From assembly GCF_002220865.2 (NCBI RefSeq), contig NZ_NHRJ02000001.1, forward strand, positions 720,237 through 784,236: a stretch of DNA of 64,000 nucleotides, given 5' to 3'. The DNA is from Paenibacillus xerothermodurans. Lineage in GTDB: Bacteria > Bacillota > Bacilli > Paenibacillales > NBRC-103111. The position numbers and the translations under genes are program-made. The notes beneath the pieces were generated by a model that made no database searches, had not been told where the DNA came from, and saw nothing but the letters and a program-made list of their open reading frames with translations. Positions 26,374-34,858 of this stretch are shown in pieces. Within the stretch, counting starts at the first letter, position 1, and every line of letters starts with the position of its first letter.

Positions 26374-27699
26374 TCACTCACCTCCCGTATTTTGCTTAAT
26401 CAGATTTTCCACATCCGCCTGAGCTTGGTCTAAGGCTGCTTTGGGATCCATTTCGCCGTTTATGGCGGCGTCAACCTGAGGCTGAATCAGATTTTTGTAA
26501 TCCGGCGCGTGCAGCGGAGTAGGATATAGCTTGGTCACCTTCAGATTTTCCACGGCCGCTTGATACACCGGGTCGCTCTGCAGCTGCGGGTCGTTCGACG
26601 CTGCTTTGTTGGCGACATTATCGAAATTTTTCTGCGCCCAATGCGTTTGCGGACCGGTGTCAGTGAGGTATTTCATAAATTCGAAAGCCTCCGCCGGGTG
26701 CTTCGCGCCTCTCGGAATTTCCAATACAAAGCCCCCTCCTACGGACAGATGCCCAGCGCCCGGCGCCTTCTCCGGAATCGGAGCGATTCCGTAGTCCAGG
26801 CCTTTGCCATAATCACGCAGCTGTGTCTGGAATGTTACTGCTTCCGGCCAGATCGCTACTTTGCCTGTGATGAAAGGGTTGGATTGGTTATTTCCGAAGC
26901 CGGCTTTGAACTGGTCCAGATTCTTCGCGCCGATCCGGTCGGCATAGCTTTTCACATATTGCAGCGCCTCAAGCTTAGCCGGAGTATTCACCGCAGGCTG
27001 GCCATTTTTGTCGAAGAAGCCTGTACCGCCATCAAAATTCGTCATCAGTACATCCCACTGGAATCCGCCGTACTGTGGAGCATACCCGATGCGCTCATAT
27101 TGATCTCCGTTCTTTTTGTCCAGCTTCTCGGCTACCTCAGCCAGCTCGGCCCAAGTTTGCGGAAACTTCTCCGGATCAAGTCCGGCTTCCCGGAAAGCCT
27201 GCTTGTTGTAGAACATCATGCGTGTATCGGTATTGAAAGGGAGAGCGTAGGGCTCGTCTTTATACATCACTGACTTCCAAAGCTCTGGATAAAAGCGGTC
27301 TTTCAGCGAGGGGTCTTGCTGTAAAAACTGCGACAAATTGAGGTTTTGGTTCTTGTGCGCACGAAGCGCCGTGCCGTTAATGTCGTTGACGATAACGTCC
27401 GGTGGGTTTCCCGCTGCGATCGCAGCAAGGTTTTTCGTCCAGATATCGCTGAATGGTACGTATGTGTGTTTCACCACGATTCGATCTTGTGATGCGTTGA
27501 AATCCGCGATCATTTTTTCGATCACCGGCCGCCTGGTCTCGGATCCCCAAAACGTCCAAAAATTGAGCGTCACCTTGCCATCCGCATCGCCGGTCCCAGG
27601 AGCGGCGCCCGCGCCGTTGTTCGCGCAGCCCGTCAGCATCAAAACAGCACTCATTGCCGCTGCGGCCAGAGCGGATGATTTTATTCTCTTTGTTTGCAT
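26374..27699 (-). CDS. Sugar-binding lipoprotein of a CUT1 importer
   Basis: A 441-residue family 1 extracellular solute-binding protein. The signal peptide ends MSAVLMLTGC with the lipidated Cys, and the mature protein starts TLNFWTFWGSETRRPVIEKMI, typical for oligosaccharide receptors. GGGAGG stands eleven bases before the ATG. It heads the three-gene importer. A 27-base segment of this gene (27011-27037, encoding FDGGTGFFD) is repeated exactly in the upstream gap at 27801-27827, which suggests a remnant of a second copy. Ligand unknown. Confidence 0.9.
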   Translation of the reverse strand: MQTKRIKSSALAAAAMSAVLMLTGCANNGAGAAPGTGDADGKVTLNFWTFWGSETRRPVIEKMIADFNASQDRIVVKHTYVPFSDIWTKNLAAIAAGNPPDVIVNDINGTALRAHKNQNLNLSQFLQQDPSLKDRFYPELWKSVMYKDEPYALPFNTDTRMMFYNKQAFREAGLDPEKFPQTWAELAEVAEKLDKKNGDQYERIGYAPQYGGFQWDVLMTNFDGGTGFFDKNGQPAVNTPAKLEALQYVKSYADRIGAKNLDQFKAGFGNNQSNPFITGKVAIWPEAVTFQTQLRDYGKGLDYGIAPIPEKAPGAGHLSVGGGFVLEIPRGAKHPAEAFEFMKYLTDTGPQTHWAQKNFDNVANKAASNDPQLQSDPVYQAAVENLKVTKLYPTPLHAPDYKNLIQPQVDAAINGEMDPKAALDQAQADVENLIKQNTGGE

Positions 27700-27789
27700 T
27701 ACCGGTGTGTCCTCCCTTTTTCGCTTGTCGGTATCGTATCCATCTTTTTAAACCAAGCGCGGGGAAAAGAAACACCTCACCGGAGGCCG

Positions 27790-27850
27790 GCCATATTTTA
27801 TCGAAGAAGCCTGTACCGCCATCAAAAAATCGACACATCCCACGGAGGAA
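27790..27850 (-). pseudogene. Fragment duplicating part of the adjacent sugar-binding gene
   Basis: The 27-base segment at 27801-27827 is identical to 27011-27037 inside the binding-protein gene, and weaker similarity continues on both sides (GCCAT before, ACATCCCAC after). Translated on the minus strand both give FDGGTGFFD. The surroundings do not encode the rest of the protein. The likeliest explanation is a relic of a former paralogue or a short duplication. Confidence 0.55.
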
Positions 27851-27964
27851 TAGAAAAGGACACAGACGAACCATCGCCGCGTCCAACCCTCTACCCCGTA
27901 ATGCACGCCCGCTGTGGCATTAAGAATTTGTATATTTGTCTAGTCAACATCGTGTGTTATCGCG

Positions 27965-28013
27965 AAAAAAAAGCAAAACCCAACGTCACATATGACATCG
28001 GGTTTTGCTTTTT
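27965..28013 (-). terminator. Terminator of the glycerophosphodiester operon
   Basis: AAAGCAAAACCC pairs with GGGTTTTGCTTT, extended by GTCA/TGAC around a TATG loop. On the minus strand a run of eight T follows. It begins seven bases after the stop of the last gene in the ugp-like operon. Confidence 0.92.
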
Positions 28014-28019
28014 CGCCCA

Positions 28020-29336
28020 TCACTTATTTAACAATTTATCGGCCTTCTCTCCGGCTTCCGCAATCGTCTGCTCGGCGGTCACGGAGGAATCGACAACAGA
28101 CAGTGCGATTTGATCTTTGATGATCTTCGCAATCTCCGGATACGGCTTTAGCATGGGACGCGGTCTGGCATGCTGCAGCTGGTCCACAGCCACTTTAAAC
28201 AACGGCTTTTCTGCATACAGCTTTTTCATCTCTTCACTATCCACGGCGCTGATACGGCTAGGGAGGTAACCTGTATAGGAACTGGCATAAATGGTTTGCT
28301 GCTTGGACGTCATCCAGTTGATGAATTTCCACGCGGCTTCCTGTTTCTCTTTAGGCAGCTTAGCGGACATCACCAGATTGCAGCCGCCTGTCGGCACTCC
28401 GAAGCTCTTGTTGGCGGGCATCAAGCTTGCGCCGAGCTCAAAGCCCGAATCTTTGGCCACCTGCATCAGCTTGGTCAAATCTGCCGTCGAAGAGAACAAC
28501 ATGGCCGATCGCTGATTCTGAAAATCCGTTTTTGCCTGAGTGCCTGCATCATCGGCTGTCGGGATTTTCATGATACCTTCTTCCTTCATCTTGAGCATGA
28601 ACTTCACCGACTCAATGCCGGCAGGGGAATTGAATTCCGCCTTTTTACCGTCGTCGCTGATCATCTTGCCCCCGCTTTGCGCAACCATCGCCTCGTAGAA
28701 CCAGATGTCGATCGGCATGGTCATGCCGACACGTTGTCCGGGTACGGTCAGCTTGCGTGCATATTCCTCCAATTCCTGCCAATTTTTCGGGCCGTTCGGA
28801 TCAAGCCCCGCCTGCTGGAGCAGCGTTTTGTTCAAATACAACAGCGGCGTGCTGCGAAGATATGGCAGGCCGTACAACTTTCCGTCCACATAAGAGTTGC
28901 CCATCAAGCCCGGAACAAAATCTTTCATATCCACCTGATCTTTTTGGACAAACGGCGTTAGATCCTCTGTCATTCCCGCCTTGGCAAAGACGCCGATCGA
29001 GGCGATTTCATTCTGCCACACTTCCGGCGCATTGCCTGCCGCGAATGCTGCTTGGGCCTTGGCGTGCTGCTCATCATAAGTTCCTTGGTAATGGGCTTTT
29101 ACCACGATCTCGTCCTGGGATTCGTTGAATTGTTTTACCAGGTTTTCATTATTTTCACCAATCTTATCTCCCCATGAATACCAATAATTGATCTCGATCT
29201 TCTTCTTTGCTCCACCCGCTGCGCCATCCTGTCCGGCAGAGGCACTCCCAATGGCTGCCGGCGCGGTTTCAGAACCGCAAGCCGTCATTGAAAGTGCAAG
29301 CGATCCTGCAGTCACTATAGTCAACAATTTTTTCAT
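28020..29336 (-). CDS. ugpB: UgpB-like substrate-binding lipoprotein
   Basis: A 438-residue family 1 solute-binding protein with signal LTIVTAGSLALSMTAC and mature start INYWYSWGDKIGENNENLVKQ. Context assigns its role: it ends an operon that contains GlpP, a glycerophosphodiester phosphodiesterase and phosphatases, together with two permeases and an ATPase in the Ugp arrangement. The probable ligands are sn-glycerol 3-phosphate or glycerophosphodiesters; this is inferred from neighbours and not from binding-site residues. GGAGG precedes the ATG and a strong terminator follows. Confidence 0.8.
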   Translation of the reverse strand: MKKLLTIVTAGSLALSMTACGSETAPAAIGSASAGQDGAAGGAKKKIEINYWYSWGDKIGENNENLVKQFNESQDEIVVKAHYQGTYDEQHAKAQAAFAAGNAPEVWQNEIASIGVFAKAGMTEDLTPFVQKDQVDMKDFVPGLMGNSYVDGKLYGLPYLRSTPLLYLNKTLLQQAGLDPNGPKNWQELEEYARKLTVPGQRVGMTMPIDIWFYEAMVAQSGGKMISDDGKKAEFNSPAGIESVKFMLKMKEEGIMKIPTADDAGTQAKTDFQNQRSAMLFSSTADLTKLMQVAKDSGFELGASLMPANKSFGVPTGGCNLVMSAKLPKEKQEAAWKFINWMTSKQQTIYASSYTGYLPSRISAVDSEEMKKLYAEKPLFKVAVDQLQHARPRPMLKPYPEIAKIIKDQIALSVVDSSVTAEQTIAEAGEKADKLLNK

Positions 29337-29366
29337 ATGAGAACCCTCCGCCTATCGATATGATTT

Positions 29367-30194
29367 TTATTTGACTCCCGAATACACGAATGCTTTAATG
29401 ATCTGACGCTGCGCCACAAAGAACACAGCCAGAATAGGCAGAACCAGAATCATGTTGCCGGCCATCAGTATGTGCCACGCGGTCCCTCCGTCAACTTCAC
29501 GGATTTTGGCGATACCTATGGGCAATGTTCTTGCTACGTCCGTGGTGGTCATAACCAGTGGCCAGAAGTAGTCGTTCCAATGGGCAATGAAACTGAATAA
29601 GGCGAATGTCACCAAAGTCGGACGGGCCATGGGCACCATGATTTTGGTAATGATTTTCCATTCTGACGCATCATCCAGTCGTGCCGCTTCAATCAATTCC
29701 TCCTGCACCTGTTTGAACGACTGCCTTAACAGAAAGATGCCGAACGCACTTGAAGAGAACGGTAAAATCAAAGCGAGCAGCGTGTTCAACATGCCCCATT
29801 TGCTGAGCAGCAGGTACACCGGTAAAAAAATGAGCTGGCTTGGAATCATAAGGGTAATCATAGTGACGCCGAACAGGAAGCGGTCTCCCTTAAAGCGATA
29901 TCTCGCGAAAGCATAAGCGGCAAAAATAATGGTAATAAACTGTAAAACGAGAATGCCCACCGACACCAGCACGCTGTTCATGAAATATTTCAAGAAGGGG
30001 CCGGAGTTCCACGCGACCGCAAAATTTTCCCATTGGATGTCCGTTGGAATCCATTTGGGCGGAAAGATAACCGTTTCGGTATAAGATTTCAGCGAAGTCG
30101 AAATCATCCACACGAACGGGGTTGCAAACACGGCGACCAGGATGATTAAAGCCATGAAATTCAATGTTTTCATGACAGGTTTAGCGATTGGCAT
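29367..30194 (-). CDS. ugpE: UgpE-like ABC permease
   Basis: A 275-residue, six-helix CUT1 permease with the ATPase-contact loop ELIEAARLDDASEWKIITKIMVPMARP near residue 185. GGAGG is eleven bases before the ATG. It lies 15 bases after the UgpA-like gene and 30 bases before the binding-protein gene. In E. coli, UgpE pairs with UgpA for uptake of glycerol 3-phosphate and glycerophosphodiesters. Confidence 0.82.
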   Translation of the reverse strand: MPIAKPVMKTLNFMALIILVAVFATPFVWMISTSLKSYTETVIFPPKWIPTDIQWENFAVAWNSGPFLKYFMNSVLVSVGILVLQFITIIFAAYAFARYRFKGDRFLFGVTMITLMIPSQLIFLPVYLLLSKWGMLNTLLALILPFSSSAFGIFLLRQSFKQVQEELIEAARLDDASEWKIITKIMVPMARPTLVTFALFSFIAHWNDYFWPLVMTTTDVARTLPIGIAKIREVDGGTAWHILMAGNMILVLPILAVFFVAQRQIIKAFVYSGVK

Positions 30195-30209
30195 GTTTCC
30201 CGCGCCCTC

Positions 30210-31082
30210 CTAGCGATAATGCACTTTTCTGCTTAACAGTTTGAAATATACGAGCGTAAGCACCCCGACCACTACCAGCAGCACCACGCCTGCCGCGGAA
30301 GCATAACCTATTTTGAAAAACCTGAAGCCATATTGATAAATGTAAAATACCAATGTATTGGTTGAGTTCACGGGTCCGCCCTGGGTCATGATGGCAATGG
30401 TTTCAAATACCTGAAATGAGCCGATCATACTAATAATGACTAAGAAAAACAGAGTCGGTGACAGCATGGGCAGCGTGATTTTGTAAAACGTTCTAAGCGG
30501 CCCCGACTCATCCAATGCTGCAGCCTCATACATGTCCTTCGGTATGCTTTGCAGGCCGGCGATGAACACGAGTGTGTTGAAACCGATGCCTTTCCACACG
30601 GCGACGATCACGAGTGACAGGAGTGAGCTTTTCGGATTGCTGAGCCATTCCAGCTTCGGCAGTCCCAACAATTCGAGGATCCAGTTGAGCAAGCCGAATT
30701 GCGGATCCATAAGCCACATCCACACCAACGAGACAGAGACCAGTGAAATGATGTGCGGACTGAAAATGGCCCCCTGTACTATTCCGTAGAACATGCCTTT
30801 CCGATTAAGCCAGATCGCAAGAAACAACGACAGCACGATGGTCAAAGATACGGTGAGCAGCGTGTAGTTCAAGGAGTTGCCCAGAACCTGACGAAACTCC
30901 CTGCTGTCGAACAGCTCCACGAAATTATCTATGCCCACGAAATCCTTCTCCGGGCTGACGAAATCCCAGGAATACAAGCTGAGATAGATCATGTAAAAGA
31001 TAGGATAGATGAAAAATATCGTGAAAGTGATAATAGCGGGCCCCACCATGACGTACGGACGGAGACGGTTCCAGACAGGCAT
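30210..31082 (-). CDS. ugpA: UgpA-like ABC permease
   Basis: A 290-residue six-helix permease with GIVQGAIFSPHIISLVSVSLVW and the EAA loop YEAAALDESGPLRTFYKITLP near residue 200. A TTG one codon before the ATG is in frame directly after the ATPase stop; GGGGGG upstream favours the ATG. Essentially no gap separates it from the ATPase gene. Confidence 0.82.
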   Translation of the reverse strand: MPVWNRLRPYVMVGPAIITFTIFFIYPIFYMIYLSLYSWDFVSPEKDFVGIDNFVELFDSREFRQVLGNSLNYTLLTVSLTIVLSLFLAIWLNRKGMFYGIVQGAIFSPHIISLVSVSLVWMWLMDPQFGLLNWILELLGLPKLEWLSNPKSSLLSLVIVAVWKGIGFNTLVFIAGLQSIPKDMYEAAALDESGPLRTFYKITLPMLSPTLFFLVIISMIGSFQVFETIAIMTQGGPVNSTNTLVFYIYQYGFRFFKIGYASAAGVVLLVVVGVLTLVYFKLLSRKVHYR

Positions 31083-31085
31083 CAA

Positions 31086-32159
31086 TTAGGTGCCCCCCGC
31101 AACCAGTCTTCGCGCCTCATAATGCTCCGCTTCACGATTTCGCACACCGTGACTGTCAAAATAGAACAGATCGGAATGAGGCACCGACACAATGACCTCG
31201 GTCGCGTTTTCGAGCGGCTGCAAAAAGCTTTTCACATGAAATGTGCCGGCATGCGACTGCATTTGATAAATGATCTCCGCTCCCAAAGTTTCCCTAGTAA
31301 CGATTGAAGCTGGAATATGCAGCCGGTCCGGTTTACGATCATGGGCATGGTTGATCACTGCTTTTTCCGGTCTGAATCCGACGTAGTGCAGCTCGCCTCC
31401 GCTTGATTCCGCCGTCCCGAGCTCGGAGACGCGCAGCACGTTCATCGGCGGAGTGCCTATGAATTGAGCGGTGAACACGTTGGCCGGATCGTTGTAAATG
31501 GTCATCGGGGTGTCCGCCTGCTGCACACGGCCCTTGTCCATGATGATGATTTGATCTCCCATCGACATCGCTTCCACTTGATCGTGAGTCACATACACAA
31601 ATGTCGCGCCAAGCCGTTTATGCAGCTGGATGAGCTCAGTTCGCATCTGGCTTCGCAGCTTCGCATCCAGATTGGACAGCGGTTCGTCCATCAAGAACAC
31701 TGCAGGGCTTTTCACCATCGCCCGGGCCAGGGCGACACGCTGTCTTTGCCCGCCGGAGAGGGACTGGGGCTTCTTGTTCAAATATTCAGACAGACCTACG
31801 ATCTCCGTAATCTCTTTAATCAACCTTTCCCTTTCCGGCTTTGGCACTTTGCGATTCACCAGACCGAATTCAATGTTCTCTTTCACCGTCATCATCGGAT
31901 AGAGCGCATAATTTTGGAATACCATCGCAACGTTGCGTTTGCCCGGCTCCACATTGTTGACACATCGGTCGCCGATCCAAATCTCGCCGCTCGTCTGCTG
32001 CTCCAAACCGGCTATCATCCTCAGTGTGGTGGATTTTCCGCAGCCCGACGGACCGACCAGTACCGTGAACGAGCCGTCTTTGATTGTCAGATCCAGGTCT
32101 TTGACGACACTCTCCTGCCCAAAGCTCTTCTCAACATGGTTTAATCTGATTTGAGCCAC
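31086..32159 (-). CDS. ugpC: CUT1-importer ATPase (UgpC/MsmX type)
   Basis: A 357-residue ATPase: Walker A GPSGCGKST, Q-loop FQNYALYP, signature LSGGQRQRVALARA, Walker B VFLMDEPLSNLD, switch VTHDQVEAM. Residues from about 240 form the OB-type regulatory domain of MalK-like proteins with IGTPPMNVLR and FRPE. This class can serve several CUT1 importers. It is the only such ATPase in the window, while three other sugar importers have none, so it could energise them too. It begins the transporter part of the glycerophosphodiester operon. Confidence 0.9.
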   Translation of the reverse strand: MAQIRLNHVEKSFGQESVVKDLDLTIKDGSFTVLVGPSGCGKSTTLRMIAGLEQQTSGEIWIGDRCVNNVEPGKRNVAMVFQNYALYPMMTVKENIEFGLVNRKVPKPERERLIKEITEIVGLSEYLNKKPQSLSGGQRQRVALARAMVKSPAVFLMDEPLSNLDAKLRSQMRTELIQLHKRLGATFVYVTHDQVEAMSMGDQIIIMDKGRVQQADTPMTIYNDPANVFTAQFIGTPPMNVLRVSELGTAESSGGELHYVGFRPEKAVINHAHDRKPDRLHIPASIVTRETLGAEIIYQMQSHAGTFHVKSFLQPLENATEVIVSVPHSDLFYFDSHGVRNREAEHYEARRLVAGGT

Positions 32160-32225
32160 TGATCTTCGCCTCTGCTTTCTGTTACAATCTTGGATAATAC
32201 GTCTTAACGGCGTGGCGTTATCGTC

Positions 32226-33059
32226 TCACACGGACGCCAGTATATTTACCTGCATGCTGCAATCCGTATCCGCTCCACGGGCTTCTGCGAAAGGGCCGAA
32301 TCCCGGCATTTTCGTGTTGAACCGGATAATGTGATCGGCAAGATTCATCTCGTCGATTGTGACGAGCTCCGTTTTCACCAGACCGTCCTTCAGCTCTACA
32401 ATACGGAAGGCGGGAATGTCCAAGCATGCGGCGGTCTGGATGTAATGCCATCCGTCCTGCTGTACGATCGAATTAACATGATTGTGTCCGCAGAAGAAAA
32501 ATCCCGGGCCTTTTTTGGTATTGAGCACTGCTTTCATATCAATGTCCGGATGGATCGAGAGTTTATCCATATCGGAACGCGTGGTTGTCGCGTAAACAGG
32601 ATGGTGGGAGAACACAAAAACCGGTTTCACGCCCGACTTGTCAAGCTGCTGCTGGAGCCACTCCAACTGCTGATCGTCCATCTCCCCGCCCCAATCGTTG
32701 TGATCCATTTCTTTGGTAGAATCGAGGAAAATCAGCGTGGCCTCCTGTGTGTCAATCGCGCTGTATCTTTGCTGTCCGGTAATAGCCAAAATGTCCGCTT
32801 TAGGGATCGAGTAGGCATCGTGGTTGCCAAGCACGTGGATGAAATTGCGGCCGCTGCCGTTGATCCGGTCGAATACATAGCGGAACTCCTCCGGAAAACC
32901 TTCATGGGTAAGATCGCCTAACGAGATGTGGAAATCACCCTCCATAGTCAAGAAAGTGCTCAACATAACGTTATACGCTTGATCTCTCGCCTCGATCATT
33001 TCCTGTGTGCCGGCAGCCATCCTCGAATAATGAAAATCTCCCATAAGAACCAGACGCAT
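32226..33059 (-). CDS. Calcineurin-like metallophosphoesterase
   Basis: A 277-residue cytoplasmic phosphoesterase with the full metal-ligand set: MGDFHYS, LGDLTHEG, LGNHD, SHHP and GHNHVN. Such enzymes hydrolyse phosphodiesters or phosphomonoesters. Between an HAD-type phosphatase and the Ugp-like importer, it could act on glycerophosphodiesters or release phosphate from their products. GGGAGG precedes the ATG. It begins 25 bases after the HAD gene and is followed by a 66-base gap before ugpC. Confidence 0.88.
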   Translation of the reverse strand: MRLVLMGDFHYSRMAAGTQEMIEARDQAYNVMLSTFLTMEGDFHISLGDLTHEGFPEEFRYVFDRINGSGRNFIHVLGNHDAYSIPKADILAITGQQRYSAIDTQEATLIFLDSTKEMDHNDWGGEMDDQQLEWLQQQLDKSGVKPVFVFSHHPVYATTTRSDMDKLSIHPDIDMKAVLNTKKGPGFFFCGHNHVNSIVQQDGWHYIQTAACLDIPAFRIVELKDGLVKTELVTIDEMNLADHIIRFNTKMPGFGPFAEARGADTDCSMQVNILASV

Positions 33060-33084
33060 TTGTACATACCTCCCACGTTTTTGG

Positions 33085-33924
33085 TTATGCCGTGTTCATC
33101 GTTGTTCTGTCGGTTGTTGCCGTTTGCTGTGTATTTCCCGTGTTTGCAACCAGTTCACCTAACGTCGCAATCACATAATCGGGAAAGATGTTTAATCTTT
33201 CGATATCGTCTGCGGAGGCGATACCTGCCAGAACGAGCGCGGTTCTCATATCGCTGTTGGCGCCGAGCAGAATGTCGGTTTCCAGTCTGTCCCCGACCAT
33301 CAAACATCTGCCGGCGGGTATCCCCAGCCGCTGCAGCGCTTTGCTTGCAAAGTAAGCTGACGGCTTGCCGATAACGACATCGGCTTCGGATTGGCTGGCA
33401 GCCTCCAATGCCTTGACCAACGATCATGTGTCGGGGATGACATCGCCGGCTACGGGACAGCAGGGATCCGGGTTCACCGCAATCAGCTTCGCCCCGCGGC
33501 GAATCGCCTTCATTCCGAAATTGAGCTTGTCGTAGGAAAACTTCCTGTCCAGCCCGACCAATACATGTGTCGCGGCCAACGGATCGACCGTGGTCCGCAG
33601 GCCGCACTGGCGCAATTCCTCCCCCAGCGCCGGTTCGCCCAGTAAATAAATGACGGCATCGGGCGCATACTCCTGAAAATACAGCGCTGATACATAGGTC
33701 GCTGTAATAATCTCATCCAGCCCGCATGGCAGCTCAAGCCGTTCAAGCCGTCTGCGGCAGTCCTCACGGGTTTGGACGGAAGTGTTGCTTAAAAACATAA
33801 TTTTCTTGTTTCTCTCACGGAGCTCTGCAATCGTGGCTTGCACGTTAGGCAGCAGCTTGTCGCCGAGAAATATGGTACCATCCAAGTCAAAACAGTAAGC
33901 CTCATATGAGCCTAACGCTTCCAT
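33085..33924 (-). pseudogene. NagD/AraL-like HAD phosphatase interrupted by an in-frame TGA
   Basis: Read through, the 279-residue product has all HAD motifs: FDLDGTIFLG (nucleophile), MFLSNTS, GKPSAYF with the motif III Lys, and MVGDRLETDI. At 33424-33426 a TGA stops translation after VIPDT; the next codons SLVKALEAAS continue the family sequence in the same frame. One base change from TGG would restore a Trp. The first part lacks motifs III and IV, and the second lacks the nucleophile, so neither fragment alone should be active. GGGGAG precedes the ATG. Relatives dephosphorylate small phosphates including glycerol phosphates, which suits the operon. Sequencing error or read-through cannot be excluded. 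Confidence 0.85.
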
Positions 33925-33941
33925 ATGACCGTTCTCCCCGT

Positions 33942-34667
33942 TTAGTTCACAGCAGCCGCTGAAGCTGTTCCGGCCACCGTGTTGATCCATTTTTCCAGCT
34001 CATCTGTGCATACCAGAACCGACGGATACTTTAACATCTCTTGCATCTGTTCCTCTTGGTTAACAGTCCAAGCAATCAGCTGGATATCGTTCTGCAGACA
34101 GAGATCCACATACCGGTCCATGATAAAACCATGATGCATCGATAAATAGCGAGCATTCATTTCCTGAGCCATGCTGAGGAAAGCCGGCGAGCCGCCAAAA
34201 GTGATCAGCCCGAGCGCCAGTTCCGACGACAGCGCGCGCATTCTTATCACAGCGTCATGGTCGAAGGAAGACACGATGACATCGTTCACAGCAGCAGTCT
34301 GTTCAATCACTTGGTACACCTGTTCTTCCAAACCGGGATACAAGCTGCCCATTTGTTTCAGTTCAATGTTCACGCGAATGCGGTCTTTGCATAGGAGCAG
34401 GGCTTCCTCTAACGTTGGTATGCGTTCATTTCCAGCTATGACGAACCGCTGAAGCTCAGCCGCCGTATAATCCTTCACCCGGCCCCGGCCGTTGGTCGTA
34501 CGGTCAATCGTATCATCATGAATCACGACCGGAACGCCGTCTTTGCTCAGGTGTACATCCAGCTCAAGATGCGAGAAATTCAATTTGCAAGCCACCGCGA
34601 ACGACGACAGCGTGTTTTCCGGCAATTTACCGGGATATCCTCGATGCGCAACCCCTCTAACAGACAT
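33942..34667 (-). CDS. glpQ: Glycerophosphodiester phosphodiesterase, cytoplasmic
   Basis: A 241-residue GDPD-family TIM barrel without signal peptide. The N-terminal active-site motif is VAHRGYPGKLPENTLSSF, followed by HLELDVHLSKDGVPVVIHDDTIDRTTNG with the catalytic Glu/Asp/His set, IELKQ and a late WTVNQEE. It cleaves glycerophosphodiesters to sn-glycerol 3-phosphate and an alcohol. GGAGG lies ten bases before the ATG; an upstream 66-codon open extension covers the leader region and is not coding. It is the first structural gene after glpP, 17 bases before the HAD gene. Confidence 0.92.
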   Translation of the reverse strand: MSVRGVAHRGYPGKLPENTLSSFAVACKLNFSHLELDVHLSKDGVPVVIHDDTIDRTTNGRGRVKDYTAAELQRFVIAGNERIPTLEEALLLCKDRIRVNIELKQMGSLYPGLEEQVYQVIEQTAAVNDVIVSSFDHDAVIRMRALSSELALGLITFGGSPAFLSMAQEMNARYLSMHHGFIMDRYVDLCLQNDIQLIAWTVNQEEQMQEMLKYPSVLVCTDELEKWINTVAGTASAAAVN

Positions 34668-34858
34668 ACCAAAAAACCTCCTTGGATAATGGTGATGCCA
34701 AACGCAACACATCTGCTCATGTGAAGCTAACGCTAATTTGGGCACAAAAAAACCAGCAGCAGAAATCCCCCCTTTTGTTTTACCAAAGGATCGTTGATTC
34801 AGTGGCCACTGGGTTTTCTCATCGTCTCCACCCGCAGGCTCGATATTTTGTTGTTGTT
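34668..34858 (-). promoter_or_regulatory. Leader between glpP and glpQ with repeats, possible GlpP target
   Basis: TTGTTTTACCAAA occurs at 34775-34787 and 34854-34866 (79-base period, the second copy covering the glpP stop codon). A perfect palindrome CAGTGGCCACTG lies at 34800-34811. On the minus strand AAAACCCAGTG can pair imperfectly with a later CTGCTGG-TTTT that runs into a seven-T tract, resembling a leader terminator. GlpP relatives act by antitermination in such leaders. The pairing is weak, so the assignment is tentative. Confidence 0.35.

Noticed and set aside
33424..33426. Selenocysteine codon reading of the TGA in the HAD gene
   Set aside because: NagD-like enzymes do not use selenocysteine and no SECIS-like hairpin follows; a Trp-to-stop change is simpler.
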